Assembly: GCA_049840815.1 (NCBI GenBank)
Contig: JASGJI010000005.1
Location: forward strand, 62,001 to 126,000
Reading direction: 5' to 3'
Length of the DNA stretch: 64,000 nucleotides
DNA from: JASGDN01 sp049840815
GTDB taxonomy: Bacteria > Chloroflexota > Chloroflexia > Thermomicrobiales > UBA6265
Made by a program: the position numbers and the translations under genes. The notes below the pieces were generated by a model. It was given only the letters and a program-made list of their open reading frames with translations, searched no databases and was not told where the DNA came from. The first letter of the stretch is position 1. Each line of letters begins with the position of its first letter. Shown here in pieces: positions 51,903 to 61,894 of the stretch.

Positions 51903-54900
51903 CAGCCGCCCGATGTCCCCGCCCGTTTCGATGCAACCGTCGTACCCGTGTGCGGCCAGCCTGCGGCAGATCGACGATCCCCATCGTGGTCGGTGAAGCG
52001 CTGCCGCTCTGCTGCGGGATGATCTTCGTGGTCACGCCTGACTTGACTTCGACGCGAGGAAAGACCTGCTCCGGATCGGATGCGATCACCACGCGATACG
52101 TCCCCGCCGGCACCGGCACCGCGTCGCCGCCCACCTGCCCGCTCGCAACGACGTTCCCGTTCGCGTCCAGTACCGTGAAGGTCGGGCGGACGGCATCCAC
52201 AATCGCGGCATCCAGCTCTTGCTGGTTGCCGGCATCGATATACCGTCCGTTCCCGATCCGAGCCCAATCCGCGAACTGCGCCTTCAGTGACGCATCGTCC
52301 AGCGCGAACCCGACGATGTTCACCCGCACGTCGATCCCGCTTGCCGCCAGCGCCGCGATCGCCGCCGCCGGATCGCCGCCACACGTCTCCTCGCCGTCGG
52401 TCACGATCACCACGATCTTCGGACCAGGATCAGTTGTCAGGTCCTGCAACACGGCCTCCAGCGACGCGCCGATCGGCGTGCGCACCTCGTTCACGATCGG
52501 CACCCCCTGAATCGCCGCATTCATCGATACCGGATCGAGCGGCCCGGGCGGCACCACGAGATTGGTCTCGCACGACCCCGGTGTATCCCCGAACGTCCGC
52601 AGCGAAACCGTCGTGCCAGCCGGCAGCGTCTCCGTCACCAGCCGTCCCAGCGCGTCCTTCGCAACATCGGCGCGCGATTGCCCGTTGAGGTCCTGCAACA
52701 TGCTGCCGGACGTATCGAAGATGATCGCCACATCCGCCGACGCCGCAATCGGCGCCTGCTGTCCGACGGGAGACGCCTCCACCTGGATCGCTCCCGGCTG
52801 CGGCACCTGCGTCGGAGGCGGCGTGGACGCGATGGTGGCGGTCGGCGTGAGTGTCGGGGAGGGTGTCGCCGTGGGGGTCATGGTCGGCGTCTGGGAGGGT
52901 GTCGCCGTGGGGGTCATGGTCGGCGACGGTGAAGGGGTTGCGGTCGGGGTGAACGTCGGGGTCGGCGTCGGCTCCGGAGCGAGGACATTCGCCGTCAGCG
53001 TGTAGAGCGCGGGACGGCGCAGTTCCGTCGTCGCCCGCTCGAACGCGACATCGGCCTCACCCTGCGTCCGCGCGTAGACGTACGTCCCATCCCCTGCGGA
53101 CGACCAGTCCTGCATCAGGTTGCGCGAACCGGCAGGATCGTCCCCACCCTGAATGTGGACGGTGAAGATGCGCGGGTGCTGGGCCATCAGGCCGGGCCAC
53201 AGCTTCGCCAGTTGCTCGTTGGTGGGACTCGTCTCTGCATCCGTGACAATCACGATCGCGCGGTTGCCTTCGACTGGCCCAAGCGCGTCGAGCGAGGTCA
53301 GGAGAGCCCCTTCCGCATCGCTGGAGGTGGCGGTACCGGGATACCCGGCAATCGCGCCTTGCAGGATCCACGGCTGGTCGCTCCAGTCCGGCAGCAGGAG
53401 TTGCCCCCCGAACGGCAGGATGTTCACCTGCTCCCGGCCCGGCAGCACGTCGGTCACGTAGCGGTCGATCCCCTGCACCACCACAGGTGCGAATGCCCCG
53501 ATGCTGAGGCTCGTGTCGAATGCAAAGATCACCGAGGTCGGCAACTGCACAACCTGCACCCGGTACGTCTTGCCCGGCTCCACATTCGCGATCAGCTTCC
53601 GCGAGGTGGCGGAATCGCCATCCTGCGCCGTCAACGGCACCGGTTTCCCGGCTTCATCGATCACCGACACGGCGACGTTCACGCTCGGATAGCCGTCGAG
53701 GTCCAGCGTCAGCCGCGTCATGCCAGCGGGGATCGTCACCGCATACCAGTCTTCGTCGCTGCCGATAGACACCGTATCTGTCACCGGCGTCCCCAACGGC
53801 AGGGAGGTCGCCGTATCCGCCGTGTTCCCGGCGTCCGGCCCAGTCTTCGGGATCACGGAGGGCACCAGCACCTCGTAGATGGCGGGCTGCTGGCCCTCAC
53901 CCCACTCCCCGAGGATCGAGCGATATGGCCCGTTCGCGCCGTCGACCGCCGTCCCGCCAGGAACCTCGTAGATGTGGATCATGTCCGGCAGCTCGACGGA
54001 TTGGGTCGCTTCCGGAGTCGCCACCCCGCCTGGTATCGCCGGTGCCGCCGTGAAGCGGATGAAGCGCGCCCAGGTCGGCTGCGGGAAGGCAAACGTCGGC
54101 GTGGCCTGGGCGCGGTCGATCGTCCATGTCCCCATCGACGTCCATGGACCGGTGGCACCATCGGTCGCCACCTCGACCGTCACCGCGTCGATCCGCGCCG
54201 CAGGATCGGATCCCACCGGATCGACCCATGTCAGCGACGTGACGAGCGCAGCACGGTCATCCTGGAACCCCGTGATCCACGTGACAGTCCCGCCCTGCGG
54301 CACGGAGACCGTCTGCACCGCGCCATCGGCCATCGCCATCTGCCGGGTCACGCTCGTGCTCCCAATCGGCGGCTGCACATCGACGATGTGTCCACCCACC
54401 GCGAACTGCGCGATGTCGAGGCCCGTTCCGGAGGCCGGCACCGGTGTCCCGGCGGTCGGAGCCGGTTGCCAGCCCGCCTGTGCGATCACCTTCCACTCGC
54501 CGAGGTGAACGGTGCTGGTGGTCGGGTCCTGTGCGGAGAGGATGCGCAACCGCGCGAAGCGCGAGTTCACCGGCGCATCGAGCACGAACGACTGCTCCAT
54601 GCCCGCGATGGAGAGCGTCCCGGCGTAGGCCTTCGTAAAGGTCACTCCATCCGGCGAAAGGTCGATCTCGAAGGCGGCAACCTGATGGGGAGGAATGTCG
54701 TCGTAGCCACGCGGATCGAGCACGAATCCGACGACCGGCACCGGTTGATCTCCCGCCAGCTGGACGGTGATTTCCTGCGGCAACACACTGGTCGAGGAGT
54801 TCCAGCCAGTCCCGGAGTTGACGAAGCCGTCGAAGAGTTGCGCCACCACCGTCGGATCCTGATCGACCGCCGGCGATGGCTGGGCGCCAAGCCCCGTCCA

Positions 54901-57735
54901 CGCAGCATCGAGTCCGCCCAGCAAGGCACCCGGCAGCGGCGGATGCGCCTCGGCATTCACCGGGGCGGTATCCGTGCGAGGCGTCACCAACGCCAGGGCG
55001 CTACCCACGATCGTCCCGTCATCCCGCATTGCCGCGATGGAGACGTAGACCGGCTGTTCCGCCCACGCATCCGGCGCGACGTGGATCGTCACCGGCACCT
55101 GCACCGAAGCCCCTGGCTGGATCGTGACGGCATCGGCGGGCATGTCCGCCGTCCAGGTGACATTGCCAAGGGCCGCCCCAAGCCGCACCGTCACTGCCGA
55201 TCCCGTGGTGTTCGCCAGATCGACCGTCGCATCAATTCGCTGACCATCCTGCCAGTAGGCTGCGACCGCCGTTGCGGGCAGCGAGATCGTCACCGCGACG
55301 GGGTCGCCACTCGCTCCGGATGCGACCGGGCTCGTCATCGGCGACGCGACTGGACTTGCCAGGGCGACGACCGGCGAAGCCTGCGCCTCGGGCGAGCCCA
55401 GCGCGATCTCCGCTTCGGGGGTCGCGTCACCGGTCGCCAGCGCGGCGCGATACGGTCCGCTGCCAACGAGCACCAGATAGACCGGCCCCTCCGTTGGGAG
55501 ATCCGCCGTCCAGGCCCCATCCACGTCGCCGGGATTGGAAGCAACGGGATTTTGCGAGACGCCATCCGCCCCCACGGTGACCAGCGACGCGCTGACGCCC
55601 GGCGACACGACGTACGAGACATGCTTCCCGAGCAGGCTGTCCGGAAGCCGGTACCAGTCCGAGTCCGTTCCACTGATTCCCGGATCGAGCAGGCCATCCA
55701 CCCGAAGATCCGCCGGCATCGCGCGCGCCAAAGCAGCGCTGCCATTCGGTTCCAGATCATCCGGAACCTGCGCCGGGTCGAGGATGGAAATGCGCAGGAA
55801 ATACTTCTGCATGCTCGGTACTGTGGCGCGGATCCCGAGCGAGTAATCGCCCATCGGGAGCATCAGGTCGTAGACCAGGCTCTGCCCGGTTGTCTGCGCC
55901 GAGAGATCCGGGATCTCGACCTGTGCCGCATTCACGTTGAGCCATAGCTGCGCATCCGCTGGCGACTCGACCTCGATCCGCACGTAGGTCTGGTTCTGAA
56001 GCGAGAAGCGGTAGATATCGACATCGGTGGTGTCCGGCACGCGCCCGTTCCGGACCTCCTCCAGCGCGATGGGCTGTGATTGCAGGATGGCGTCGTTTGG
56101 CTCGTGCTCACCGGCGGGATCGGGAGGACCTTCCGGAATCATGCGCACCTGGTAATCGCCGCTGGCACCCTGCACCTGCACCCAGTGCTTGCCCGGCGCC
56201 AGGAAGGCATCGAAGATCCGTGTCACCGGTTCGCCAGATACCGCACTTCGCACCATGGTCGAACCGCCGGACGCATCCAGCAGCGCGACACTGGAGACGC
56301 CATCGCCCGTGACCTCGATCGTCCACAACTGCGGTTCGCCGCTCACCTCCATCACGAAGGTATCTCGGTCGTTTGTCGAAAGGCGTCCGGACCCGGTGAA
56401 TTCCTTGCCGGATGCCACCAACGCACTCGCGTTGGCGATCGATTCATTCGGTTCGGACTCAAAACCAGGCTCCACACTCCCCTTGAACACAAGCTTCAGC
56501 ATGTAGGGGTGAGTATCGTCGGGGTTGCCGGTCACCACGAGTCGATACGTTCCCGCCGTCAACGCGAGATCGGAAAGGGCCGCCCCCGCATCGCCCTCGA
56601 CACAGCGAAGCTCCTGCCCGTTCGCGTCCTGCAAGCAGAGCTTGCGCGACGGAGAGTTGGGCCAGATCCCACGCACGTCCAGATAGTGTCCGGCTTGATC
56701 GGCATCGATCGTGATCGAATACGTGTCGCGGTCCGTGCCATCCCCGACAGTGGAGAGCCGCCCTACGAGGGTCGTGGAATCGCCCGTCAGGACCAACGGC
56801 ATCGGCGTCACGTCGTTCGGCTCGTCCTCGTGCCCGCCATCGCGCAATGAGCCTTCCACGGCGGCGAGGCGATAGACCGCCGGCCCGTCGGTCTGGCTCT
56901 GCACCCGGATCGTGTACGTCCCGGCAGGCAGTCCGAGATCGGGCAACGTCACCTGCCCGCCCGGACCACCGTTACCGGACATCACCACGTTGCCATCGGC
57001 ATTGGTGACACTGAGATAGACCGTCGTCGCGACTCCGCCCTGCAATGCCAGCGACCAGTGGTGGGTCGCCTGCCCCTGGTCAAGCGTCCACGCGTAGAAG
57101 TCATCCGATCCCGTCCGGTCGCCGGAGAGCGCGAACGCTCCGGAGACCGCAACCGCCGTCTGCGCGGTGTCGTGCCCGTCAGGATCGTTCTGCGGCGGCA
57201 GCGGGGTTCCCTTCTCGATAGTCAGCGTGTACGGCCCCGGACCACTGGACGCCACGCCGACGTAGTAGGTACCGGGTTGCCAGATCAGGTCGCGCAGGCC
57301 GGCGTTCGCGCCGCTGCCGCCGTCCACGGAGACGAGCTTCGTCGCCTGCGTCACGGTGCCGGCCTCATCCTGCGTCACCGAATAGACCTCGATGCGGGAT
57401 GCCTGGCCGGCAATGTCGGTGCTGGTGATCGTCCAGGTCGATGTCGCATCGGCAGGATCGACCGTCCAGCGGTAGATATCCTGCCCGCCCGTCGGGTTCG
57501 CCGCTGTCGCGCAGACCGCGCCGCTGCCGAGATCGACGGCATCCGCCACCTGATCGTTCGGCTCGGCCGCGACAATGCACGATCCGCCGGGCGACGCATC
57601 CGGCGTGGCGACCGGCTGGGCGAATGCCTCACCGCCGGAACGCGCGAAGAGCATCCACGCCAGCGCCATCAGCATGACAACGCCCGCGACGAACCGGATT
57701 CCGGATCGATCCCGCCAACTCCGCCCAGTCGTCAT
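51898..57735 (-). CDS. Giant secreted protein: PPC-like repeats, discoidin domain, two VWA domains
   Basis: A 1945-aa extracellular protein. The ATG at 57735 has AAAGGA eight bases upstream; an ATG at 57759 lies before that site. A signal segment covers about residues 10-45. Up to about residue 680 there are repeated pre-peptidase-C-like beta modules, each opening with 'EPND/EPNE'. About 958-1085 is a discoidin-type (F5/8C) domain. About 1400-1560 is a VWA-like domain with MIDAS 'DTSLS'. A PT-rich linker covers about 1583-1645. About 1668-1850 is a second VWA with 'DTSGSM' and 'VTDGEETCGGD'. A carboxy-terminal beta module follows. An adhesin or matrix role is inferred. No anchoring motif is visible at the basic C-terminus. 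Confidence 0.85.
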   Translation of the reverse strand: MTTGRSWRDRSGIRFVAGVVMLMALAWMLFARSGGEAFAQPVATPDASPGGSCIVAAEPNDQVADAVDLGSGAVCATAANPTGGQDIYRWTVDPADATSTWTITSTDIAGQASRIEVYSVTQDEAGTVTQATKLVSVDGGSGANAGLRDLIWQPGTYYVGVASSGPGPYTLTIEKGTPLPPQNDPDGHDTAQTAVAVSGAFALSGDRTGSDDFYAWTLDQGQATHHWSLALQGGVATTVYLSVTNADGNVVMSGNGGPGGQVTLPDLGLPAGTYTIRVQSQTDGPAVYRLAAVEGSLRDGGHEDEPNDVTPMPLVLTGDSTTLVGRLSTVGDGTDRDTYSITIDADQAGHYLDVRGIWPNSPSRKLCLQDANGQELRCVEGDAGAALSDLALTAGTYRLVVTGNPDDTHPYMLKLVFKGSVEPGFESEPNESIANASALVASGKEFTGSGRLSTNDRDTFVMEVSGEPQLWTIEVTGDGVSSVALLDASGGSTMVRSAVSGEPVTRIFDAFLAPGKHWVQVQGASGDYQVRMIPEGPPDPAGEHEPNDAILQSQPIALEEVRNGRVPDTTDVDIYRFSLQNQTYVRIEVESPADAQLWLNVNAAQVEIPDLSAQTTGQSLVYDLMLPMGDYSLGIRATVPSMQKYFLRISILDPAQVPDDLEPNGSAALARAMPADLRVDGLLDPGISGTDSDWYRLPDSLLGKHVSYVVSPGVSASLVTVGADGVSQNPVASNPGDVDGAWTADLPTEGPVYLVLVGSGPYRAALATGDATPEAEIALGSPEAQASPVVALASPVASPMTSPVASGASGDPVAVTISLPATAVAAYWQDGQRIDATVDLANTTGSAVTVRLGAALGNVTWTADMPADAVTIQPGASVQVPVTIHVAPDAWAEQPVYVSIAAMRDDGTIVGSALALVTPRTDTAPVNAEAHPPLPGALLGGLDAAWTGLGAQPSPAVDQDPTVVAQLFDGFVNSGTGWNSSTSVLPQEITVQLAGDQPVPVVGFVLDPRGYDDIPPHQVAAFEIDLSPDGVTFTKAYAGTLSIAGMEQSFVLDAPVNSRFARLRILSAQDPTTSTVHLGEWKVIAQAGWQPAPTAGTPVPASGTGLDIAQFAVGGHIVDVQPPIGSTSVTRQMAMADGAVQTVSVPQGGTVTWITGFQDDRAALVTSLTWVDPVGSDPAARIDAVTVEVATDGATGPWTSMGTWTIDRAQATPTFAFPQPTWARFIRFTAAPAIPGGVATPEATQSVELPDMIHIYEVPGGTAVDGANGPYRSILGEWGEGQQPAIYEVLVPSVIPKTGPDAGNTADTATSLPLGTPVTDTVSIGSDEDWYAVTIPAGMTRLTLDLDGYPSVNVAVSVIDEAGKPVPLTAQDGDSATSRKLIANVEPGKTYRVQVVQLPTSVIFAFDTSLSIGAFAPVVVQGIDRYVTDVLPGREQVNILPFGGQLLLPDWSDQPWILQGAIAGYPGTATSSDAEGALLTSLDALGPVEGNRAIVIVTDAETSPTNEQLAKLWPGLMAQHPRIFTVHIQGGDDPAGSRNLMQDWSSAGDGTYVYARTQGEADVAFERATTELRRPALYTLTANVLAPEPTPTPTFTPTATPSPSPTMTPTATPSQTPTMTPTATPSPTLTPTATIASTPPPTQVPQPGAIQVEASPVGQQAPIAASADVAIIFDTSGSMLQDLNGQSRADVAKDALGRLVTETLPAGTTVSLRTFGDTPGSCETNLVVPPGPLDPVSMNAAIQGVPIVNEVRTPIGASLEAVLQDLTTDPGPKIVVIVTDGEETCGGDPAAAIAALAASGIDVRVNIVGFALDDASLKAQFADWARIGNGRYIDAGNQQELDAAIVDAVRPTFTVLDANGNVVASGQVGGDAVPVPAGTYRVVIASDPEQVFPRVEVKSGVTTKIIPQQSGSASPTTMGIVDLPQAGRTRVRRLHRNGRGHRAAA
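52857..52925 (-). repeat. 33-base tandem repeat in the PT-rich linker
   Basis: Two perfect 33-base copies (52857-52889 and 52893-52925) with a 36-base period, encoding twelve-residue Thr/Pro units between the VWA domains. Recombination could shorten or lengthen this linker. Confidence 0.7.
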
Positions 57736-57842
57736 CCCGCGATCCTTTCCGGCGCTCATGAACGATCACTGTCCGTCGATGCGGCCCCCGCGGCCGCCCT
57801 CCGCCTCATGCGATCACCGGCCAAGGTGATGTCTGGATGGGC

Positions 57843-60191
57843 CTAGTAGCAGTTCGCGAGGTTCTTGAGGTTGTTCAGGATGTTCGGATTACGCATGTAG
57901 GCCCGCAAGGCGAGCTTCGCCGCGCCCGCCGCCGTGAGCGCACCCGGGTTGATCGAGGTTGGATCGACTGCCGCCCCCGCGATCATCGCGACCATCCCCG
58001 CGCACCGTCCCAGCCGCTGGTACCAGGGCCGCCAGGTGTTCACCTCGGTCAGGATCGCGCCTTCCTCCGGCAGATCCTGCATGCGCACAACCGGGTTCCC
58101 CGCGATCCGGGACTCCGCGTAGCCCTTGCCATTCGCGAGAACATCGACGGTGCGCCCGGTGCCTGGATCGACCTCCCACCACCCGATCGCCGGTTTCCCG
58201 TCCAGCGTCACCGCCGCTGCCGGGATCACCACCACGCGCCCGGCATCGAGCGCCGCCTGCACCAGCGTGCTCGCCTCACCGGCATCGTCCGGAATCGCGG
58301 TCGTCCCCGCCGAGGAAAGCACCAGAATCGGCACCTTCGTCTTCGCCGCCTCCGCGAAGACCCGACCGACCGACGGGCCAGCCGTCATCGCCAGCGACGC
58401 CGTCCCCCGCAGGAACTCGGGCGCGACGGCGATATCCTCCGCGACCTGCGCGAGGATCCCTGCCGCCATCGCGGGGTGGACGCCGCCGACGCTCGCATCG
58501 CCGCTGGAAATGATCGTTCGTGCCTGCCACAGGAGATCGCCAGAGAGCAGCAACCCGGCGTCGGGATCGTCGTCACTCGTCATCCCGACCGTGAACGCGG
58601 CAAGCTGGGGTGCCGCCACCAACGCCTGCATGCCATCGCCGCTGATGCGCCCCCGCAACGATGACGCCCACAACCCCGCCTGCAGCAAGCCGATGGACCC
58701 GATTCCAGCGAGTCCGGGATCGCTGGCACCCCCGACGTATCCGCCCGGCAGATCGGCCATCTGCACGGTCAGGTAGGTCGTGGCGGCCAACTGGGCGGGC
58801 ATCGCGTTGCCGCCATCGACCGAGATAACCGCTAGCGGGGCGATGGTCGCGGGATCGACCCCGGAGGCGACGGTCGCGCGGGCCACTGGCGTGAGGCGAT
58901 CGAACAGGTAGCGTGTCACGGAAACCGGATCGGCTCCCGGCGAGGCGACATCCACGGTGTACGAGATCGCGACCAGATCGCCGTCCTGAATCGCGGCGGG
59001 GGTCGCATCCGTACTGTCCAGCGCCCCCAACGCGCCACCGCCCGTCGTGAAGGGCAGCGCGCTCGACGCGGATTGCAGCATCGTGTCGCCCGCCGCGAGA
59101 TACGGATAGCAGCCGCCCCCGCCGCCGAGGGCATCGCTGATCGCGAACCCGGCAGCCGCCATCGCCGTGGGCGGGGCAACACCGATCTCGATCGGCGCGG
59201 TCGCCGCCTGCGCCGCCGTCATCGACGCGCTGACGACATCGGTGGGATAGATCGATGTCCCGGAGAGCGTCTCCGCCGAGATGCGCACCGACACCGTGTG
59301 CTGAAGATCGTCCGGAATCGCCGCGAAGGTCTCCGCCACGTCGGCAATGGCGGTCGCGGCCCTCGCATCGGCAAGGGTCGGATCGTAGTCGATCCAGTTC
59401 GGGCCATCCGCCACCTGAATCCAGACATGACGCGTGAGTTCTAGGTCCGGAAGCGCGGTCGCGACCACCGGGGCAATCGCGATCCCGGCCTGATCGAGCG
59501 CTGCCGGTAGCATCGTGGCCAGGGCCTCGTACCGGGTGTCGCCCGCGTCCCGAGCGAAGGTGGCACGGGCAATGACATCCGCCACGACGTCGTCACCGAT
59601 GTCGTCGTCGGCACCATCGGGCGTGGCTGCGGGTGTCGCCTGGATGCCGGTCGGAGTCGGGGCAAGCGAGGCGTCGAGCGCCCGCTGATAGGAGGCGGGG
59701 AGATCCTTCACGCCGTCCGTTACCGCCTGCAGGCTGGCCGCCGCCGGGTTCGCATGGAGCGGCCCGGCCGCGTATCGCCAGACGATCTGCGCCTCGCCGA
59801 GAAGCGCGGCCAGCAGCGACGCCGAATCGACCGAGTTGCCAGCTAGCCCCCACAGCGTCGCGTCCGGCCCGCGAAGTGCCCCGGCGTAAGGCTCGTACCG
59901 CACCTCCCCGGCAACGAACCGGAAGATGCGGTCGAGGTCGAAACCGAGCTCCGCCGCCTTGCTGGCAACCGTCGGGCCGTAGGAGACGCGCTCCGCTGCG
60001 GCGGAGGGTGGCGACGGGGGAGTCGCCGCGATGTCAGTCTGCGCGCTGGCGCCCGCGACCAGGCCCGACCCGGCACGCAGAACACCTCCCGCGGCGACCA
60101 GCCCGGCCCCCACACCGAGTGCCTTCGCCACGTCCCGCCGGTTGATCCGAGGTGCGACCCGGACGTGCTGCAATTCGAGTCGCTGTCCCAT
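57843..60191 (-). CDS. Tat-exported transglutaminase-fold protein lacking the catalytic Cys
   Basis: A 782-aa exported protein. The leader has a twin-arginine motif 'NRRDVAKAL' (residues about 17-25) then a hydrophobic, Gly/Ala-rich segment ending 'GASAQ'. About residues 85-280 resemble a transglutaminase-like core: 'ALRGPDATLWGLAGNSVDSASLLAALLGEA', then 'RHVWIQVADGPNWIDYDPTL' with His and Asp retained. The position of the nucleophilic Cys shows Ser/Asp instead, so the core may be inactive. The C-terminal half is not recognised. Immediately upstream of the giant secreted protein on the same strand, so they may be exported together. Confidence 0.7.
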   Translation of the reverse strand: MGQRLELQHVRVAPRINRRDVAKALGVGAGLVAAGGVLRAGSGLVAGASAQTDIAATPPSPPSAAAERVSYGPTVASKAAELGFDLDRIFRFVAGEVRYEPYAGALRGPDATLWGLAGNSVDSASLLAALLGEAQIVWRYAAGPLHANPAAASLQAVTDGVKDLPASYQRALDASLAPTPTGIQATPAATPDGADDDIGDDVVADVIARATFARDAGDTRYEALATMLPAALDQAGIAIAPVVATALPDLELTRHVWIQVADGPNWIDYDPTLADARAATAIADVAETFAAIPDDLQHTVSVRISAETLSGTSIYPTDVVSASMTAAQAATAPIEIGVAPPTAMAAAGFAISDALGGGGGCYPYLAAGDTMLQSASSALPFTTGGGALGALDSTDATPAAIQDGDLVAISYTVDVASPGADPVSVTRYLFDRLTPVARATVASGVDPATIAPLAVISVDGGNAMPAQLAATTYLTVQMADLPGGYVGGASDPGLAGIGSIGLLQAGLWASSLRGRISGDGMQALVAAPQLAAFTVGMTSDDDPDAGLLLSGDLLWQARTIISSGDASVGGVHPAMAAGILAQVAEDIAVAPEFLRGTASLAMTAGPSVGRVFAEAAKTKVPILVLSSAGTTAIPDDAGEASTLVQAALDAGRVVVIPAAAVTLDGKPAIGWWEVDPGTGRTVDVLANGKGYAESRIAGNPVVRMQDLPEEGAILTEVNTWRPWYQRLGRCAGMVAMIAGAAVDPTSINPGALTAAGAAKLALRAYMRNPNILNNLKNLANCY

Positions 60192-60216
60192 ACCCCCACC
60201 TTCCGCACACGCAATG

Positions 60217-60253
60217 CGCCATCCCTACACTGATTTCCAGTGTAGGGATGGCG
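60217..60253 (-). terminator. Perfect 16-bp hairpin between murI and the Tat-exported gene
   Basis: CGCCATCCCTACACTG and its complement with an ATTTC loop, about 90 bases past the murI stop codon. No T-run; it could terminate murI transcripts or structure the downstream leader. Confidence 0.55.
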
Positions 60254-60339
60254 TACGCGGTGACCATGCGTAGGACTACCCAATTGCAGACAGGTGAGCG
60301 TGGACGCCCTTTACGGAGAAGGGCGACGTGACCTTGGGA

Positions 60340-61137
60340 TCAGGAGATGAGCGATGTCGCGGAGACCGGCGACCCGAGCAGCATTTCGGCCACCTCGGCC
60401 ACGAAGGCGGGGTCGCCACTCGTGAGTAGCCGGAAGTCCCCGTCGCCGAGGCGATCGCTGAGCGCATTCGCCTCGCCAAGCAGGAACTGCGTCCGCCGGG
60501 CAATGGCCAGCCCACTATCGATCACCTCGACACCCCTGCCGACATAGCGCTCGATCTCGTGGCGCAGGAAGGGATAGTGGGTGCAGCCCAGCACGACCTC
60601 GTCCACGCCCACCTCGATCATCGGATCGAGCAGCGGCGCCAATGCAGCCTGCACGTCGTCGCCAGCGAGCACCCCCGCCTCAACCAGCTCGACCAGCCCA
60701 GTCGCGGCGACAGAGTGCACCTCGACTCCGTTCGCGAACCGCTCGATCAGCCAGCGCAGTCGCTCACCGGCCACCGTGCGCGGCGTCGCCAGCACACCGA
60801 CCTTGCCGGACTTCGTGCGTTCGACGGCGGGCTTCACCGCTGGCTCCAGCCCGATGAACGAGACATCCGGGAACGTCTCCCGCAGGTGCCAGATCGCGAC
60901 CGAACTGGCTGTGTTGCAGGCAACAACAACAACCTTCGCGTCATGTTCGAGCAGCATGCGCGAGATGATCTCGCTACGTTCGTTGATTTCACTCGGGGGA
61001 CGGGTGCCGTAGGGGCAGAATCCACAGTCGGCGTAGTACACGACATCTTCGTTCGGAAGTAAGGCGCGAATCTCGCGAAACACACTCAGGCCGCCAAGGC
61101 CGGAGTCGAAGATGCCGATCGGGCGAGGGTCACTCAT
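60340..61137 (-). CDS. murI: Glutamate racemase
   Basis: A 265-aa cofactor-independent racemase giving D-glutamate for peptidoglycan. The start is the ATG at 61137, directly before 'IGIFDSGLGGLSV' (family N-terminus). The two catalytic Cys are in 'VVACNTASSVA' and 'LGCTHYPFLR'; 'YYADCGFCPYGTR' is the substrate loop. Size is normal. Its presence indicates a peptidoglycan cell wall. Confidence 0.96.
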   Translation of the reverse strand: MSDPRPIGIFDSGLGGLSVFREIRALLPNEDVVYYADCGFCPYGTRPPSEINERSEIISRMLLEHDAKVVVVACNTASSVAIWHLRETFPDVSFIGLEPAVKPAVERTKSGKVGVLATPRTVAGERLRWLIERFANGVEVHSVAATGLVELVEAGVLAGDDVQAALAPLLDPMIEVGVDEVVLGCTHYPFLRHEIERYVGRGVEVIDSGLAIARRTQFLLGEANALSDRLGDGDFRLLTSGDPAFVAEVAEMLLGSPVSATSLIS

Positions 61138-61254
61138 GGCAGGTCGTCTCGAAACGTCCACGGCGGCAGCCGGGACCGGGTCACATGGAGGAGGGAACGC
61201 TCGCCTCGTCGCTAAGGAGAGCATACCCCGAAGTGCTGCCGCCGCAAACCGGAA

Positions 61255-61890
61255 TCACCCCAATCGCCACGACGCGAGGAGGTCCCACGTCAACGAATCG
61301 CTCCAGTCCTCGGCGTCCCAGTCGTCGCTGAGCACCGCGTAGAGATGCACGTGCTCGGCGACGAACCGGCGCGGCCCAATCGGCTCCGCCGCCCGCGCGA
61401 AGGCCAGCACCTCATCGCGCAGCCAGGCCGGCCGGATTGTCTGCGCCAGGGTCATGTGCGCCTGGAACATCTCCTTCGGCCAGCGGAAGCGATCGGCCAG
61501 GTCGTCGGCGATCAGCGGCGTCAGGGCCGCGTGGGCGTCGTCGTGAAGCGCCTGGAGCGCCGCGTTGACACCTCCCTCGTCGTCGTGATGGATGTCCAGC
61601 ACCACGCTGCTGCCCATCGCGACCGAGCCGTGGTTCTCCACCACGAACGACGGGCGTCCGGCCAGGACCGGCGTCACGGTCGCCACGAGATCCTGCCACG
61701 GCGCGTTCGTCTGGAAGAACCCGATCGTCGCGTGGGGCATGTAGTTGCCCGCGCGGGTCTGCCCGAACTGCCGCCGCATCAGCTCGTGCATGCCAGCGAT
61801 GGCCCGCGACATCTCGTACGATGGGCGAAGGTAGAGGCCGAACCGCACGCGCGGATCAGTCGAGTCGATGACCGGTGCTGACCCCTCCAT
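61255..61890 (-). CDS. 2H phosphoesterase family protein (copy 2 of tandem pair)
   Basis: A 211-aa protein of the 2H phosphoesterase/2'-5' RNA ligase-like superfamily. The two H-x-T/S motifs are 'MPHATIGFF' and 'QAHMTLAQT', about 115 residues apart, and the end is 'GPRRFVAEHVHLYAVLSDDW'. ATG at 61890; longer in-frame starts overlap the neighbour. It is clearly paralogous to the next gene upstream (shared 'RFGxYLRPSYxM', 'GPRRFxAExVHLYA'), so the pair arose by tandem duplication. Substrate (cyclic phosphate or RNA end) unknown. Confidence 0.75.
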   Translation of the reverse strand: MEGSAPVIDSTDPRVRFGLYLRPSYEMSRAIAGMHELMRRQFGQTRAGNYMPHATIGFFQTNAPWQDLVATVTPVLAGRPSFVVENHGSVAMGSSVVLDIHHDDEGGVNAALQALHDDAHAALTPLIADDLADRFRWPKEMFQAHMTLAQTIRPAWLRDEVLAFARAAEPIGPRRFVAEHVHLYAVLSDDWDAEDWSDSLTWDLLASWRLG

Positions 61891-61894
61891 CGGC

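Noticed and set aside
49337..52384. Long open frame antisense to lon (over 1000 codons)
   Set aside because: Shadow of a GC-rich coding strand; composition is Arg/Asp/His-rich without family features, whereas lon on the plus strand is complete.
53155..55947. 930-codon frame antisense to the giant secreted protein
   Set aside because: Arg/His-rich shadow; the minus strand encodes recognisable domains, a signal peptide and a good ribosome site.
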